Shown: positions 17,101 through 22,307 of the stretch, piece by piece | How the letters are laid out: each line of letters opens with the position of its first letter | Numbering within the stretch: position 1 is the first letter of the stretch | Origin: Euryarchaeota archaeon UBA136 | GTDB taxonomy: Archaea > Thermoplasmatota > Poseidoniia > MGIII > CG-Epi1 | Direction of reading: 5' to 3' | Assembly: GCA_002506485.1 (NCBI GenBank) | Contig: DAXQ01000058.1 | Span: 1 to 30,065 of the forward strand | Length of the DNA stretch: 30,065 bases | Translations under genes and position numbers: made by a program | The notes under the pieces: model-generated | Databases searched by the model: none | Told to the model about the DNA's origin: nothing | What the model saw: the letters and a program-made list of their open reading frames with translations, nothing else

Positions 17101-18326
17101 GCATTTATTTTGATAACCTCGTTCGCCATTCTGTTAGCAACCAGAATGTCCGTTCCATCGTAGTGGATCTTCTCAGCGTCTGAGAACATCCCTCCCATAG
17201 CTAGCGACTTGCGTCCCGAGGACCATGCGCCGTCATCCGGGGCACCTTCATCACCATAGTTGTAGTTGCCCGCTCCATCGTTAGCATTGGTGGTCCAGCT
17301 GTCCGTTCCCTGATATGCTCCTGAAGTGAAACCGCCACCATCACCACCATCGAAATCGTAAGTCGTTGTAGTTTCCTGAACCTCGAATACCGTAGCAGAA
17401 ACATCTATGCTCGTCTCAGCGACTGGGGGACAGCTACCTGCGGTGTCACAATTGACACCATAGTTGGTAACCTCTGCTCCAAAGACATTGTCAGTGGCCA
17501 GCGAAACTGGATCTGGAATCGTCGCTGAAGACAAACGAAGATCGTTCCTTAGCGGAGGAGGTGGAGAGAAGATTACGGCTGTTTCATCAGTTATAGCCGA
17601 AGGTATCCTGCGGTATACGTATTCCAGCCCGGTCAGAGTACCGCCTGGGCTGCCCTGAATTCCTGCTGTAAGCCATTCATTATCTGTGCCGTAACCACCA
17701 ACAGCATCTTCGTACTGTATGGTAATTTCACCAGAAGATTCGTGCAGGAGTATCTGCCAAGTCAGTGCATTATTGCCCGTCGAACCACAATTATAGTAGT
17801 GATTCTGGTCCTGATATTGAACCACGAACTTTCTGTTAGGTTCAGTGCCTATAGTGTGGTAATATACGCCTGCGTCGGCGTTCTGCATCCTACAGAAACC
17901 GCCGTCAAACCATCCACCCGCTATCGCAGCACCGCCCAACTGAGACGCTGGAATGCGGTAGGGGGTCCACTGATTCGAAACAACGGCACCTAGAGTAATG
18001 TAGCCATTATCGCCGCCATTACCCCATGTAGTATACGTGTTATCGTAAAAATCAAAGGAAAACGGCAAATCAAATGGTCCTTGGCCACCATCGGTAGTGA
18101 AACTTATGAGTAACGTACCATTGGCAACTATATCGACCCATTGATAGGTAGGACCATCTGCTTCATTGCTGTCCTTGAATGTATAACCGTAATCATCTGA
18201 TCCGGTTCTTGCCGATGCATCTGGTGTAAACAGCACTAATGTACTGCTGACCATGAACACGACGACCGCGATAGCCATTAGCTTCGCAGCCCAATCTTTC
18301 TTTTCTAAAGTATGGGTTTCTTGCAT
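11190..18326 (-). CDS. Giant secreted surface protein with jelly-roll modules, propeller, cupredoxin domain and C-terminal sorting signal
   Basis: A protein of about 2,378 aa. Residues 1-39 form a signal peptide with a long basic start, a hydrophobic core (AVVVFMVSSTLVLF) and a likely cleavage after DASA. An N-terminal domain (about 45-260) resembles the nidogen-like type. Four repeated jelly-roll (MAM/LamG-like) modules follow, each with a motif like ISTDGGDSW near residues 714, 987, 1267 and 1564, joined by CARDB-like beta domains. A propeller-like segment (about 380-640) is inserted in the first module. A blue-copper-type domain lies at 1845-1912. The end is a tripartite sorting signal: PSF, hydrophobic helix, RR. 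ATG 18326 is chosen over GTG 18389 because the TATA box at 18402-18409 would start transcription inside that longer form, and AAGGTG precedes the ATG. Likely an S-layer-associated or adhesion protein; function unproven. Confidence 0.9.
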   Translation of the reverse strand: MQETHTLEKKDWAAKLMAIAVVVFMVSSTLVLFTPDASARTGSDDYGYTFKDSNEADGPTYQWVDIVANGTLLISFTTDGGQGPFDLPFSFDFYDNTYTTWGNGGDNGYITLGAVVSNQWTPYRIPASQLGGAAIAGGWFDGGFCRMQNADAGVYYHTIGTEPNRKFVVQYQDQNHYYNCGSTGNNALTWQILLHESSGEITIQYEDAVGGYGTDNEWLTAGIQGSPGGTLTGLEYVYRRIPSAITDETAVIFSPPPPLRNDLRLSSATIPDPVSLATDNVFGAEVTNYGVNCDTAGSCPPVAETSIDVSATVFEVQETTTTYDFDGGDGGGFTSGAYQGTDSWTTNANDGAGNYNYGDEGAPDDGAWSSGRKSLAMGGMFSDAEKIHYDGTDILVANRMANEVIKINATTHTATTILGPDATYLRNVLDVTEDGSYYYTLARLANLNSYTTRICKWDMSDGSRVTCNLSTVRYGIAIAHYDGEIFALQGGNIANAYRKAVILSASNLASTGKSVSYYGGLSYGFYASNMDIDDATGDVYIVYREFNGLVRGYERSGSGTYCASSSCYSARNTFARYSSSIDVQDGQVYVNGYYWSAYYGGMKRFATTGGATETLWSQFTTVGYKGSVAVTSDGDCWINSNYAFSYYNFQNWDDSLWIHEDCDSGTSDTTLGPMPAMLSHLTTPSYDTSQATGLTMEFKISYQFYFRYEGAYLEGSKDGGASWDYIDNDHFTAGKYYGPVMVWYNTPISTSIDAWTYYNTNDLYTYMTHTAPWKTMKMNLDDYTGYSDVQFRWVVGYNTYSLVYYDSYFRLDDVEVTMKEVGTTYATETQTIGSLGFKESASVSFFETNTFRPSLKGLSVGDKLGVLISVADNGGDQDMSNNREVAFREVKFVIFADNFDDGDMGDWTTGKVKFGASDWDVRDEDSTSGSYSMDSGYRIGNAIPGDPYVSTPDLDLKLPVTAELQMMISFYAYYLYDGYQMQISEDSGSSWDMITPTSTCGDGGGYPNIIYNYAYYANPLRGQPGYTYYGTDNTLFTYTPSPQNWCKVTFDLDPYTGQSDIRFRVVAGWSTIPTSLSAYDSFLRFDDLAVTGMVYNDNVGVSGLELPDPIPINAVVPVGTTVINAGINPQAANAAKLRLQIGPLGIRTLDASDDLEGYSNQAAAEAAGWSADSECNDDWSYCGNWGAYGGDPGLVFNTNDGDGDETNSWGPDGGEFQMYYGGGHTEAHTGALDFSSAPGDTVFLLKHRYNFDYYGGYPSYNGAQVRISTDEGVTWELFTPVGGYTGTMYNYQGYGNPLYNQKGFVHCGSCPGDKAAMNDQDEYITSEFDMSAYVGMTDVRLQFIVGMYNYQWPGDGEHWYIDSLSFTGTGMESVAFEELVGITGSGTGGVFESGDAVEKVWDYHFQVPGSYKIIFDTWIGNTPSDGDDFTGDNQVSAARETMFTVAGTTADGSALSKKPDENMQMFYDDDWMSIKEGGPKDGYHWQPSASSASEMSHSPVWWAGNDVYGSPNDGDDTSLTSPIFDLSKATSAKLVFNHRFAFYGVEYPTYYYYYDGGRVEISTDGGDSWAGLPTTSGEMYRGDIYNYAYYGNPLSGEIAFAMASSGGSNFVETQCRLDDYVGAGFDNLQIRFHFGGGFPLWESNWEIDDVGIYALGFDLAQTSDSTPYTLEIGESAQITTSFINQGVGDLGAGGAVESASAKAYVNDMSGNEVWSSSSALGNLNMAYYDEMGNTFPGQSTGEIAFTFPGMDTAGMYTAGVMIADSTGATLADLFSANNDANHMLLVGMSADLGSPTLTGGENWAAVEGEPSDVGDGAIGVDWDETGVAVDTLSVSIVGQAGGYSPSAPEAQVGTTVTWTNADTMTHTVTDDNAQFDSFDIAAGESWSLTFTEIGVFSYYCKYHPMMEGAITIVSDASADEQARTNYLQVWTAESYLVFWANFDMSDDSSISVIAQKKGSSLNDADSIGLWAANGFTIMDGSDHSEVGDSLTRSSGWNPYYIYLDSSRLGYNGLDYDPSDDNAYAFVFRARGLDGSADIGGVQLIRTLDTGFFLTKDDPGQLTYDIFPSLAVEIDYFAKNIGTEDNTFRLTPELDAQGNVYDGAAFDISINVRMNGDLFDSITTSSNDDGTWTHEFDMAPDDEATITVRFGAPDYDQESGEPAGNRKFDVVLNAHDVGSGEDMREPVAATLFIKPSQFALGEISFDRASVIEGDTLDITVKAWNEGNYASDVLVVFYVMDSSGDAYSTPEGVKRMTRVASTTVDLMAPKPVLEDQGIYMTWYYATGTWEEAFIPGETVKDFESVSVYAMINPEPEQQDIDAGHTGQDEYLNQKDDNDANGEIAVVKNKASTPSFAVGILGMSIAALVAAVGASLRREEE
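11193..11276 (-). other. C-terminal archaeosortase-type sorting signal (PSF variant)
   Basis: The last 28 residues read PSFAVGILGMSI, then a hydrophobic stretch, then SLRREEE. The layout (short motif, single helix, basic end) is that of PGF-CTERM signals cut by archaeosortase A, but with Ser in place of Gly. Asp/Glu/Asn-rich sequence precedes it, as is usual for spacer regions. Confidence 0.7.
12590..12792 (-). other. Plastocyanin-like (type 1 copper) domain inside the giant protein
   Basis: Residues about 1845-1912 contain VGTTVTWTN, then THTV with His1866, and after a GESWSLTF strand, FSYYCKYHPMMEG with Cys1900, His1903 and Met1905/1906. One upstream His and a Cys-x2-His-x1/2-Met cluster are the four type 1 copper ligands of plastocyanins and halocyanins, all present here. 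Confidence 0.85.
13340..16300 (-). repeat. Tandem protein-level repeats in the giant gene (jelly-roll modules)
   Basis: Four diverged copies recur at intervals of roughly 275-300 residues. Each has a strand ending in a DGG/DSG-SW motif; three then have a Tyr/Asn-rich loop of the form YNY-x2-Y-x-NPL (near residues 1012, 1290 and 1589), and a strand like DIRFRVVAGW follows. The first copy has a degenerate loop (WYNTPISTS). The similarity is clear in protein but weak in DNA, so the duplication is old. Confidence 0.75.
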
Positions 18327-18333
18327 ATATACA

Positions 18334-18339
18334 CACCTT
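18334..18339 (-). promoter_or_regulatory. Shine-Dalgarno of the giant surface-protein gene
   Basis: AAGGTG on the minus strand is seven bases before ATG 18326. With the TATA box near 18405 it implies a leader of about 50 nt, unlike the leaderless neighbours, and it decides the start. Confidence 0.55.
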
Positions 18340-18401
18340 GGTTGAGTCCTTGTATCAATGAGCGTTGCCCACTGAAGGGTACTTCCCACGTCGCCATTAT
18401 A

Positions 18402-18409
18402 TTATAAAG
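18402..18409 (-). promoter_or_regulatory. TATA box of the giant surface-protein gene
   Basis: CTTTATAA (minus strand, within GCTTTATAATATAATGG) is one of the most canonical TATA boxes in the window. It predicts transcript initiation near 18380, downstream of the alternative GTG at 18389. Confidence 0.6.
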
Positions 18410-18448
18410 CTTGGCTTTTGAAACTGTCTTATTTTGAGGATGAAACTT

Positions 18449-18455
18449 CTTTTAG
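18449..18455 (+). promoter_or_regulatory. TATA box of the pdxT operon
   Basis: CTTTTAG is centred 25 bases before the pdxT ATG (18477), predicting a leaderless transcript. It is separate from the divergent giant-gene TATA about 45 bases away. Confidence 0.5.
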
Positions 18456-18476
18456 TACCGGATAGTTCAAACCGCA

Positions 18477-19013
18477 ATGAAGATTGGAGTGCTGGCTCTC
18501 CAAGGTTCCGTCTCGGAGCACCGTCTATGTATGGAGCTGCTAAATATGGATGTAGTAGACGTGAGGGAACCTTCAGACATGAATGGATTGAAGGGACTGA
18601 TAATGCCTGGAGGTGAATCCACAACCCTCCGTAAACTGCTTGTAAACTCCGGACTATGGGACGCCATATCTGGGAGCGATATTCCAATCATGGCAACCTG
18701 TGCTGGAGCGATACTGATGGGAGAATCGGATGACGTCACCTTCGAAAAGATGGATTTCAGGATAAATCGGAACTACTATGGAAGGCAGAAGGATTCATTC
18801 GAGAAGGACATAAGGATTGGAAATAACCAGGAATTCAGAGGAATTTTCATAAGGGCTCCGGCAATCGTCTCTGTGGGAGATGGGACTGAAGCAATCGCCT
18901 GGGATGGGGAAATGGTGGTTGGTTGCACGATGGACAGACACATGGCACTTACATTTCATCCTGAATTGAACGATGACCTGACCTTTCACCAGATGTGGAT
19001 TGAGGAATTATGA
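18477..19013 (+). CDS. pdxT: Pyridoxal 5'-phosphate synthase glutaminase subunit
   Basis: A 178-aa class I glutamine amidotransferase that supplies ammonia to PdxS for PLP synthesis. The PdxT signature is clear: IGVLALQGSVSEH (3-15) and LIMPGGESTTLRKLL (41-55). The triad is Cys75 in MATCAGAILMG, then His161 and Glu163 in FHPEL. PurQ, the relative that would pair with PurS/PurL, is ruled out by the ALQG and GGESTT motifs. pdxS is not in the window, which is unusual as the two are often adjacent. The stop overlaps the ferredoxin start by 4 nt (ATGA), implying coupled translation. No defects are seen. Confidence 0.95.
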   Translation: MKIGVLALQGSVSEHRLCMELLNMDVVDVREPSDMNGLKGLIMPGGESTTLRKLLVNSGLWDAISGSDIPIMATCAGAILMGESDDVTFEKMDFRINRNYYGRQKDSFEKDIRIGNNQEFRGIFIRAPAIVSVGDGTEAIAWDGEMVVGCTMDRHMALTFHPELNDDLTFHQMWIEEL

Positions 19014-19351
19014 AAGATCCGAAAGGTAGAACCGTTGTCGGCTTTGAGAAGCACATATTCATATGTGAGAACCTCAGAGAGGGTGAGCATCCCCGTGGAT
19101 GCTGTTCCGAGAAGGGGGGAGCAGAGATACGTCTGCGATTCAAACAGGAGATCATCGAACAGGGGCTGATTGGAAAGGTACGGGCGAACAAAGCCGGTTG
19201 TCTGGACTTTTGTGAAAAAGGGCCGACCGTAGTAGTCTATCCGGAAGCAATCTGGTATAGGATAAGTGACCCCGAAAAGGACATCCCGGATATCATAAGA
19301 GAACATTGTAAAGAAGGAAAAATCGTCGAAAGGTGTCGGATCCAGCTGTAG
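19010..19351 (+). CDS. Thioredoxin-like [2Fe-2S] ferredoxin
   Basis: A 113-aa cytosolic electron carrier of the Shethna/NuoE-like type. It opens with a beta strand and first cysteine (HIFICEN, Cys19), then RGCCSEKGG (Cys31/32) and KAGCLDFCEKGPTVVVYPE (Cys64 and Cys68), the usual 2Fe-2S ligand spacing for this fold. The Tyr/Trp pair in EAIWYRI follows, as in homologues. Such proteins often act with hydrogenases, cobalamin or cofactor enzymes, but the partner here is unknown. Its 4-nt overlap with pdxT suggests a shared message; a direct role in PLP synthesis is not established. Confidence 0.9.
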   Translation: MKDPKGRTVVGFEKHIFICENLREGEHPRGCCSEKGGAEIRLRFKQEIIEQGLIGKVRANKAGCLDFCEKGPTVVVYPEAIWYRISDPEKDIPDIIREHCKEGKIVERCRIQL

Positions 19352-19354
19352 CGA

Positions 19355-19441
19355 TGGTGCGGGGGGAGGGATTCGAACCCACGTACCACTAAGGACCGGA
19401 TTTTGAGTCCGGCGCAATTGGCCAGACTATGCGACCCCCGC
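19355..19441 (-). tRNA. tRNA-Leu (CAA)
   Basis: Acceptor arms GCGGGGG (5' end at 19441) and CCCCCGC pair fully. The anticodon stem CGGA/TCCG encloses the loop CTCAAAA, giving anticodon CAA for UUG. The variable region is long, as in leucine tRNAs, and the T arm is GGGTTCGAATCCC. The discriminator is A (19358) and CCA is encoded (19355-19357). There is no intron. Confidence 0.95.
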
Positions 19442-19464
19442 ACTTTCTTTCCACCAAAGCAGCA

Positions 19465-19473
19465 CTATTTTAG
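19465..19473. promoter_or_regulatory. Symmetric TATA box shared by tRNA-Leu and the alkA-like gene
   Basis: CTATTTTAG reads as a TATA box in both directions (CTAAAATAG on the minus strand). Its centre, 19469, is 28 bases from the tRNA 5' end (19441) and 28 bases from the glycosylase ATG at 19497. No other TATA candidate lies between the two genes. Confidence 0.6.
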
Positions 19474-19496
19474 GCGCGCGGTTAATGGATGGTCAA

Positions 19497-20108
19497 ATGA
19501 ATGTCGTAGAACACTGGAATATTGCAGTTCAAGAACTATCTGAAAGGGATAAAATCCTGAAAAACATAATTTCCAACTACCGAGGAGAACGATTGAAACT
19601 CAAGAGCGACGGATTCCTGACCCTGGCAAGAGCTATTGTCGGGCAACAAATATCAGTCAAGGCTGCAGATACGATCTGGAAACGATTGGAAATAACAGCA
19701 AACGGAAACATTAGCAGAAGCAGAATAAGGGAATTGTCAACCGAAGAATTACGGAAGACAGGACTTTCCAGTCAAAAGACCTCGTATATCCGGAATATTG
19801 CTGAATCTGAGGTCCTTGGGACTGACTGGGATGAATGTTCTGATGAAAAAATTACGGAATTGCTTTGTACAATAAAGGGAATTGGAAAATGGACGGCAGA
19901 AATGTTCCTGATCTTCCATCTGGCCAGACCCAATATCCTCCCCTTGGCAGATATCGGACTTGTAAGGGCTATCGAAAAGAATTACAATGATGGAAATGGA
20001 ATGAGCAAAGAACAATTTGATGGACTGGGACAGAAATGGAGTCCTTGGTGTACTGTGACTACCTGGTATCTGTGGAGAAGTCTGGATCCAATTCCGGTTG
20101 AATACTGA
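19497..20108 (+). CDS. DNA-3-methyladenine glycosylase II (AlkA-like, HhH-GPD family)
   Basis: A 203-aa base-excision repair enzyme that removes alkylated purines from DNA. It shows the HhH-GPD architecture: LARAIVGQQISVKAA (near 43-57), the helix-hairpin-helix TIKGIGKWTAEMFLIF (near 125-140) and the catalytic Asp152 in LPLADIGLVRAI. It lacks the N-terminal domain of E. coli AlkA, as do many short archaeal and bacterial members. The ATG at 19497 is preferred over 19485 because the only TATA box is 28 bases upstream of it, whereas 19485 would be only about 16 bases away. The stop abuts the convergent agmatinase stop with no gap. Confidence 0.92.
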   Translation: MNVVEHWNIAVQELSERDKILKNIISNYRGERLKLKSDGFLTLARAIVGQQISVKAADTIWKRLEITANGNISRSRIRELSTEELRKTGLSSQKTSYIRNIAESEVLGTDWDECSDEKITELLCTIKGIGKWTAEMFLIFHLARPNILPLADIGLVRAIEKNYNDGNGMSKEQFDGLGQKWSPWCTVTTWYLWRSLDPIPVEY

Positions 20109-20969
20109 TTATTTGAATCTCTGCTGGGTCTGCCAAATAGCACCCACCAGATGGCGCGTCAATCTAGCGGCCAGAGCTGAAGTGTTACCATTGTCATAGG
20201 GCGGACAAACCTCGACACAATCAAAGCCGATGATTCGGTCAGCAAAGAAATTTATGGTCTGAATGACCTCGTATGGTGTCATTCCAAATGGCTCAGGCGT
20301 ACCGACACCGGGAGCAAAGGCTGGATCAATAGCGTCCATGTCCAGACTCAGATATACTGGGCCATCCAAATCATCTGTGAGATCTGCCAGGTATTCTCTC
20401 AATTCAGTCCATCCGCTTTCTATGAATTTCAGACCTGCTCCCCGTGCCTCGGAAATCTCTGCCCGGGAGACTGACCTGGTACCGATAGAACAGACGTTAT
20501 CTGTCCCTACAATCTCGCTAACACGTCTGGTAACCGTTGCATGGGACATTGGATTATCCTCATATTCAACCCTGAAATCAAGATGAGCGTCCAATATCAC
20601 CACTATCAAATTAGGGTACTTGGACTGAACTGCTTTTACCGCTGGTGGGGTCAAGGAATGCTCGCCTCCCAATCCAATCGGGAATTTTCCCCCGTTCACG
20701 ATCTTGGAGACCAGATCTGTGACCATGGACTCATTCTTACCTTGATCTTTCGTCAATTCCAGATTACCATAGTCATTGAGGGCGACATCGGACAGATCGA
20801 CTCCTAGTTCCATAAGATAAGTCTCGAAATTATAGCTATGTCTCCGAATCTCGTCCGGGGCCTTGCCAGTCCCCTTTCGAAAACAGGCTGTTCCCTCGAA
20901 AGGATAGCCGTAGAAAATGAAACGAGCATCATTGAAGGATGCTTCAGCGTCTGCAAAGAATTCTGTCAC
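20109..20969 (-). CDS. speB: Agmatinase (ureohydrolase family)
   Basis: A 286-aa binuclear manganese enzyme that hydrolyses agmatine to putrescine and urea. All metal ligands are present: His104 (GLGGEHS), Asp127, His129 and Asp131 (ILDAHLDFR), Asp210 and Asp212 (SLDMDAIDPAFAPGVGTPEP). MSHATVTRR (141-149) matches agmatinases rather than arginases. In archaea some members act on aminopropylagmatine. The GTG start is one base after the aIF5A stop (TAGCGTG), so they share a message. Its product leads to spermidine, the donor for deoxyhypusine on aIF5A, so the pairing makes metabolic sense. Confidence 0.94.
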   Translation of the reverse strand: MTEFFADAEASFNDARFIFYGYPFEGTACFRKGTGKAPDEIRRHSYNFETYLMELGVDLSDVALNDYGNLELTKDQGKNESMVTDLVSKIVNGGKFPIGLGGEHSLTPPAVKAVQSKYPNLIVVILDAHLDFRVEYEDNPMSHATVTRRVSEIVGTDNVCSIGTRSVSRAEISEARGAGLKFIESGWTELREYLADLTDDLDGPVYLSLDMDAIDPAFAPGVGTPEPFGMTPYEVIQTINFFADRIIGFDCVEVCPPYDNGNTSALAARLTRHLVGAIWQTQQRFK

Positions 20970-20970
20970 G

Positions 20971-21366
20971 CTAGTCAGTTACCAGGATACGCCCCATGGC
21001 AGAGAGATAAACGATCTCGTTTCCGGGTTCCATATCACTATGGAACTTATCCGGAATGTCAGATAATGGTACATTAAAAGTGTTGTAATCCTCGAGGTCC
21101 ATCATCTGGACCTCTGACCCCATATTAGCCAGAATCTGGGCCTTGCGACGATCTACCAGGGGGACATGGACCTTGTGCTTCACAGGGTGCACCAGAGAAC
21201 GCTTCTGTTTATCGAAAAGTCCAATTGCCACCATACGGGCTTTGGCCTCACCATGCTTTCCTGGTTTGGAAGTGATATATTCCACCAATTTACATGGCTC
21301 GCCATCTATGACTATGTATCTGCCTACTTTCAGAGAACGAATCTCCTGTATCGATGTCTCGCTCAT
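20971..21366 (-). CDS. Translation factor aIF5A (hypusine-containing)
   Basis: A 131-aa homologue of eIF5A/EF-P that helps ribosomes through difficult peptide bonds. The hypusine loop is intact: TSKPGKHGEAKA with the modified residue Lys37. An N-terminal SH3-like domain (MSETSIQEIRSLKVGRYIVI...) and a C-terminal OB domain are both of normal length. It starts 6 nt after the stop of a 57-aa gene and is followed one base later by agmatinase. No deoxyhypusine synthase gene is in the window. The order tbp - small gene - aIF5A - agmatinase reads as one operon. Confidence 0.96.
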   Translation of the reverse strand: MSETSIQEIRSLKVGRYIVIDGEPCKLVEYITSKPGKHGEAKARMVAIGLFDKQKRSLVHPVKHKVHVPLVDRRKAQILANMGSEVQMMDLEDYNTFNVPLSDIPDKFHSDMEPGNEIVYLSAMGRILVTD

Positions 21367-21372
21367 TCTAGT

Positions 21373-21546
21373 TCACCATTCCAAGTCGCGCCATTTGTCA
21401 TCGGAAAGGTACCCATAAAGAGTATTCCGGTCAGATATATTACGGCGCATCCGCTTGAACATATCAACCGCTACTTCCAGTGACTGGTCATCAGTGTCTT
21501 CGTGTAAAGCTTCCAATTTCTGAATTAACTGCTCCACTGTAATCAT
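21373..21546 (-). CDS. Small conserved-context protein, 57 aa, function unknown
   Basis: An open frame from ATG 21546 to TGA 21373 fills the gap between tbp and aIF5A almost exactly: 4 nt after the tbp stop and 6 nt before the aIF5A start. The protein opens MITVEQLIQKLEALHEDTDD, continues with a helix SLEVAVDMFKRMRRN, and ends WRDLEW. It has acidic and basic helical halves, no cysteine, no signal peptide and no membrane segment. It does not match any family I recognise. Tight spacing on both sides and strong codon-like composition argue it is real. A regulatory or ribosome/polymerase-linked role is guesswork. Confidence 0.7.
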   Translation of the reverse strand: MITVEQLIQKLEALHEDTDDQSLEVAVDMFKRMRRNISDRNTLYGYLSDDKWRDLEW

Positions 21547-21550
21547 GGGA

Positions 21551-22102
21551 TCATGTCCTCATTAAACCAGCAGTTGTCAATTCTTCCTTTATATTTCTCA
21601 CAGCGTTCTTGATATCGTTGACCTCACGGGCCCCGACACATACCATCTTTCCACTGCCGAACAACAACAGGACCACCTTGGGGTCATCCATGCGGTAAAC
21701 CAGACCAGGGAAAGCTTCAGGCTCATATTCAACATTCTCAAAACCAAGGGACATTGCGATTTGGATCAGATTCAGAGTTGATTCCAAGTTCGTGGTCGCA
21801 ACTATGTTCTGGATGACTATGTCTGGCTCATCCTTCACTGGCATATCCAGCACTCTTAATTCATCAACCACTTTGTTGATTGCGACATGGACATCCGGAA
21901 TCGACCGCGCACCAGTACAAACAACCTTACCGCTTCTGAATATCAGAACGGCCGTCTTAGGTTCTGCCAATTTGTAGATAAGTCCTGGGAAACGATCCTG
22001 GTCATACTCAGCGCCTTCCAGCTGGAAAGCTATATCCTGAAGCATCAATTCCTTACCTATTGACGCACTAGCTACTACGTTCACGACTATAATTTCTGCC
22101 AT
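21551..22102 (-). CDS. tbp: TATA-box-binding protein
   Basis: A 183-aa general transcription factor that binds the TATA box and recruits TFB and RNA polymerase. It consists of the two expected direct repeats of about 90 residues. Repeat 1 has IVVNVVASASIGKEL, FPGLIYKLAEPKTAVLIF and SGKVVCTGARS; repeat 2 has IVIQNIVATTNLESTLN, FPGLVYRMDDPKVVLLLF and SGKMVCVGARE. The phenylalanine and valine pairs that contact DNA are present. Several TATA boxes and a Shine-Dalgarno lie upstream, so it may control its own level. It heads the set with the 57-aa gene, aIF5A and agmatinase. Confidence 0.98.
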   Translation of the reverse strand: MAEIIVVNVVASASIGKELMLQDIAFQLEGAEYDQDRFPGLIYKLAEPKTAVLIFRSGKVVCTGARSIPDVHVAINKVVDELRVLDMPVKDEPDIVIQNIVATTNLESTLNLIQIAMSLGFENVEYEPEAFPGLVYRMDDPKVVLLLFGSGKMVCVGAREVNDIKNAVRNIKEELTTAGLMRT

Positions 22103-22108
22103 ATAAAA

Positions 22109-22160
22109 CTCCTCGGGGAGAACTTAGTATATAAACAGTCTATTTAAAGGTTTAAATACT
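22109..22160 (-). promoter_or_regulatory. tbp control region: three TATA-like boxes and a Shine-Dalgarno
   Basis: Reading toward tbp: AGTATTTAAACC (22149-22160), CTTTAAATAGAC (22138-22149), GTTTATATACTAAG (22123-22136), then GAGGAG (22109-22114) six bases before the ATG at 22102. The nearest box is 29 bases from the ATG and would give a near-leaderless message; the farther boxes would start upstream of GAGGAG and give a leadered one. Confidence 0.6.
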
Positions 22161-22199
22161 CTGGCTGAAAAAATAGAGAGAAACATTTCAATTACACTA

Positions 22200-22208
22200 C
22201 TTTTTTAC
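22200..22208 (+). promoter_or_regulatory. TATA-like box of tRNA-Pro
   Basis: CTTTTTTAC is centred about 28 bases before the tRNA 5' end at 22232. The T6 run could alternatively be a stop signal for other transcripts. Confidence 0.4.
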
Positions 22209-22231
22209 CCAACTTATGAATGGATTTACGT

Positions 22232-22307
22232 GGCCCTGTGGGGTAGTTTGGCATCCTTCGACGTTCGGGACGTCGGTACTCAGGTTCAAATCCTGGCTGG
22301 GCCACCA
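22232..22307 (+). tRNA. tRNA-Pro (CGG)
   Basis: The acceptor GGCCCTG pairs with CTGGGCC except for one T-T mismatch at the sixth pair. The D arm is GGGT...ATCC, the anticodon stem CGACG/CGTCG carries loop TTCGGGA, giving anticodon CGG, and the T arm is CAGGTTCAAATCCTG. The discriminator A is at 22304 and CCA is encoded at 22305-22307. The TTCGGGA loop is typical of proline tRNAs. Its 3' end lies over the last codons of the convergent gene. Confidence 0.93.

Noticed and set aside
11361..17993. Open frames on the plus strand and in other minus frames across the giant gene
   Set aside because: They have no recognisable domains, show low-complexity shadow composition, and overlap a gene with clear domain structure.
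18327..18389. A longer start (GTG 18389) for the giant surface protein
   Set aside because: The extra 21 residues would precede the signal peptide, and the TATA box near 18405 puts the transcript start at or after that codon.
18477..19013. Reading the amidotransferase as PurQ to complete PurS/PurL
   Set aside because: It has the PdxT-specific ALQG and PGGESTT motifs and lies 10 kb from purL; PurQ features are absent.
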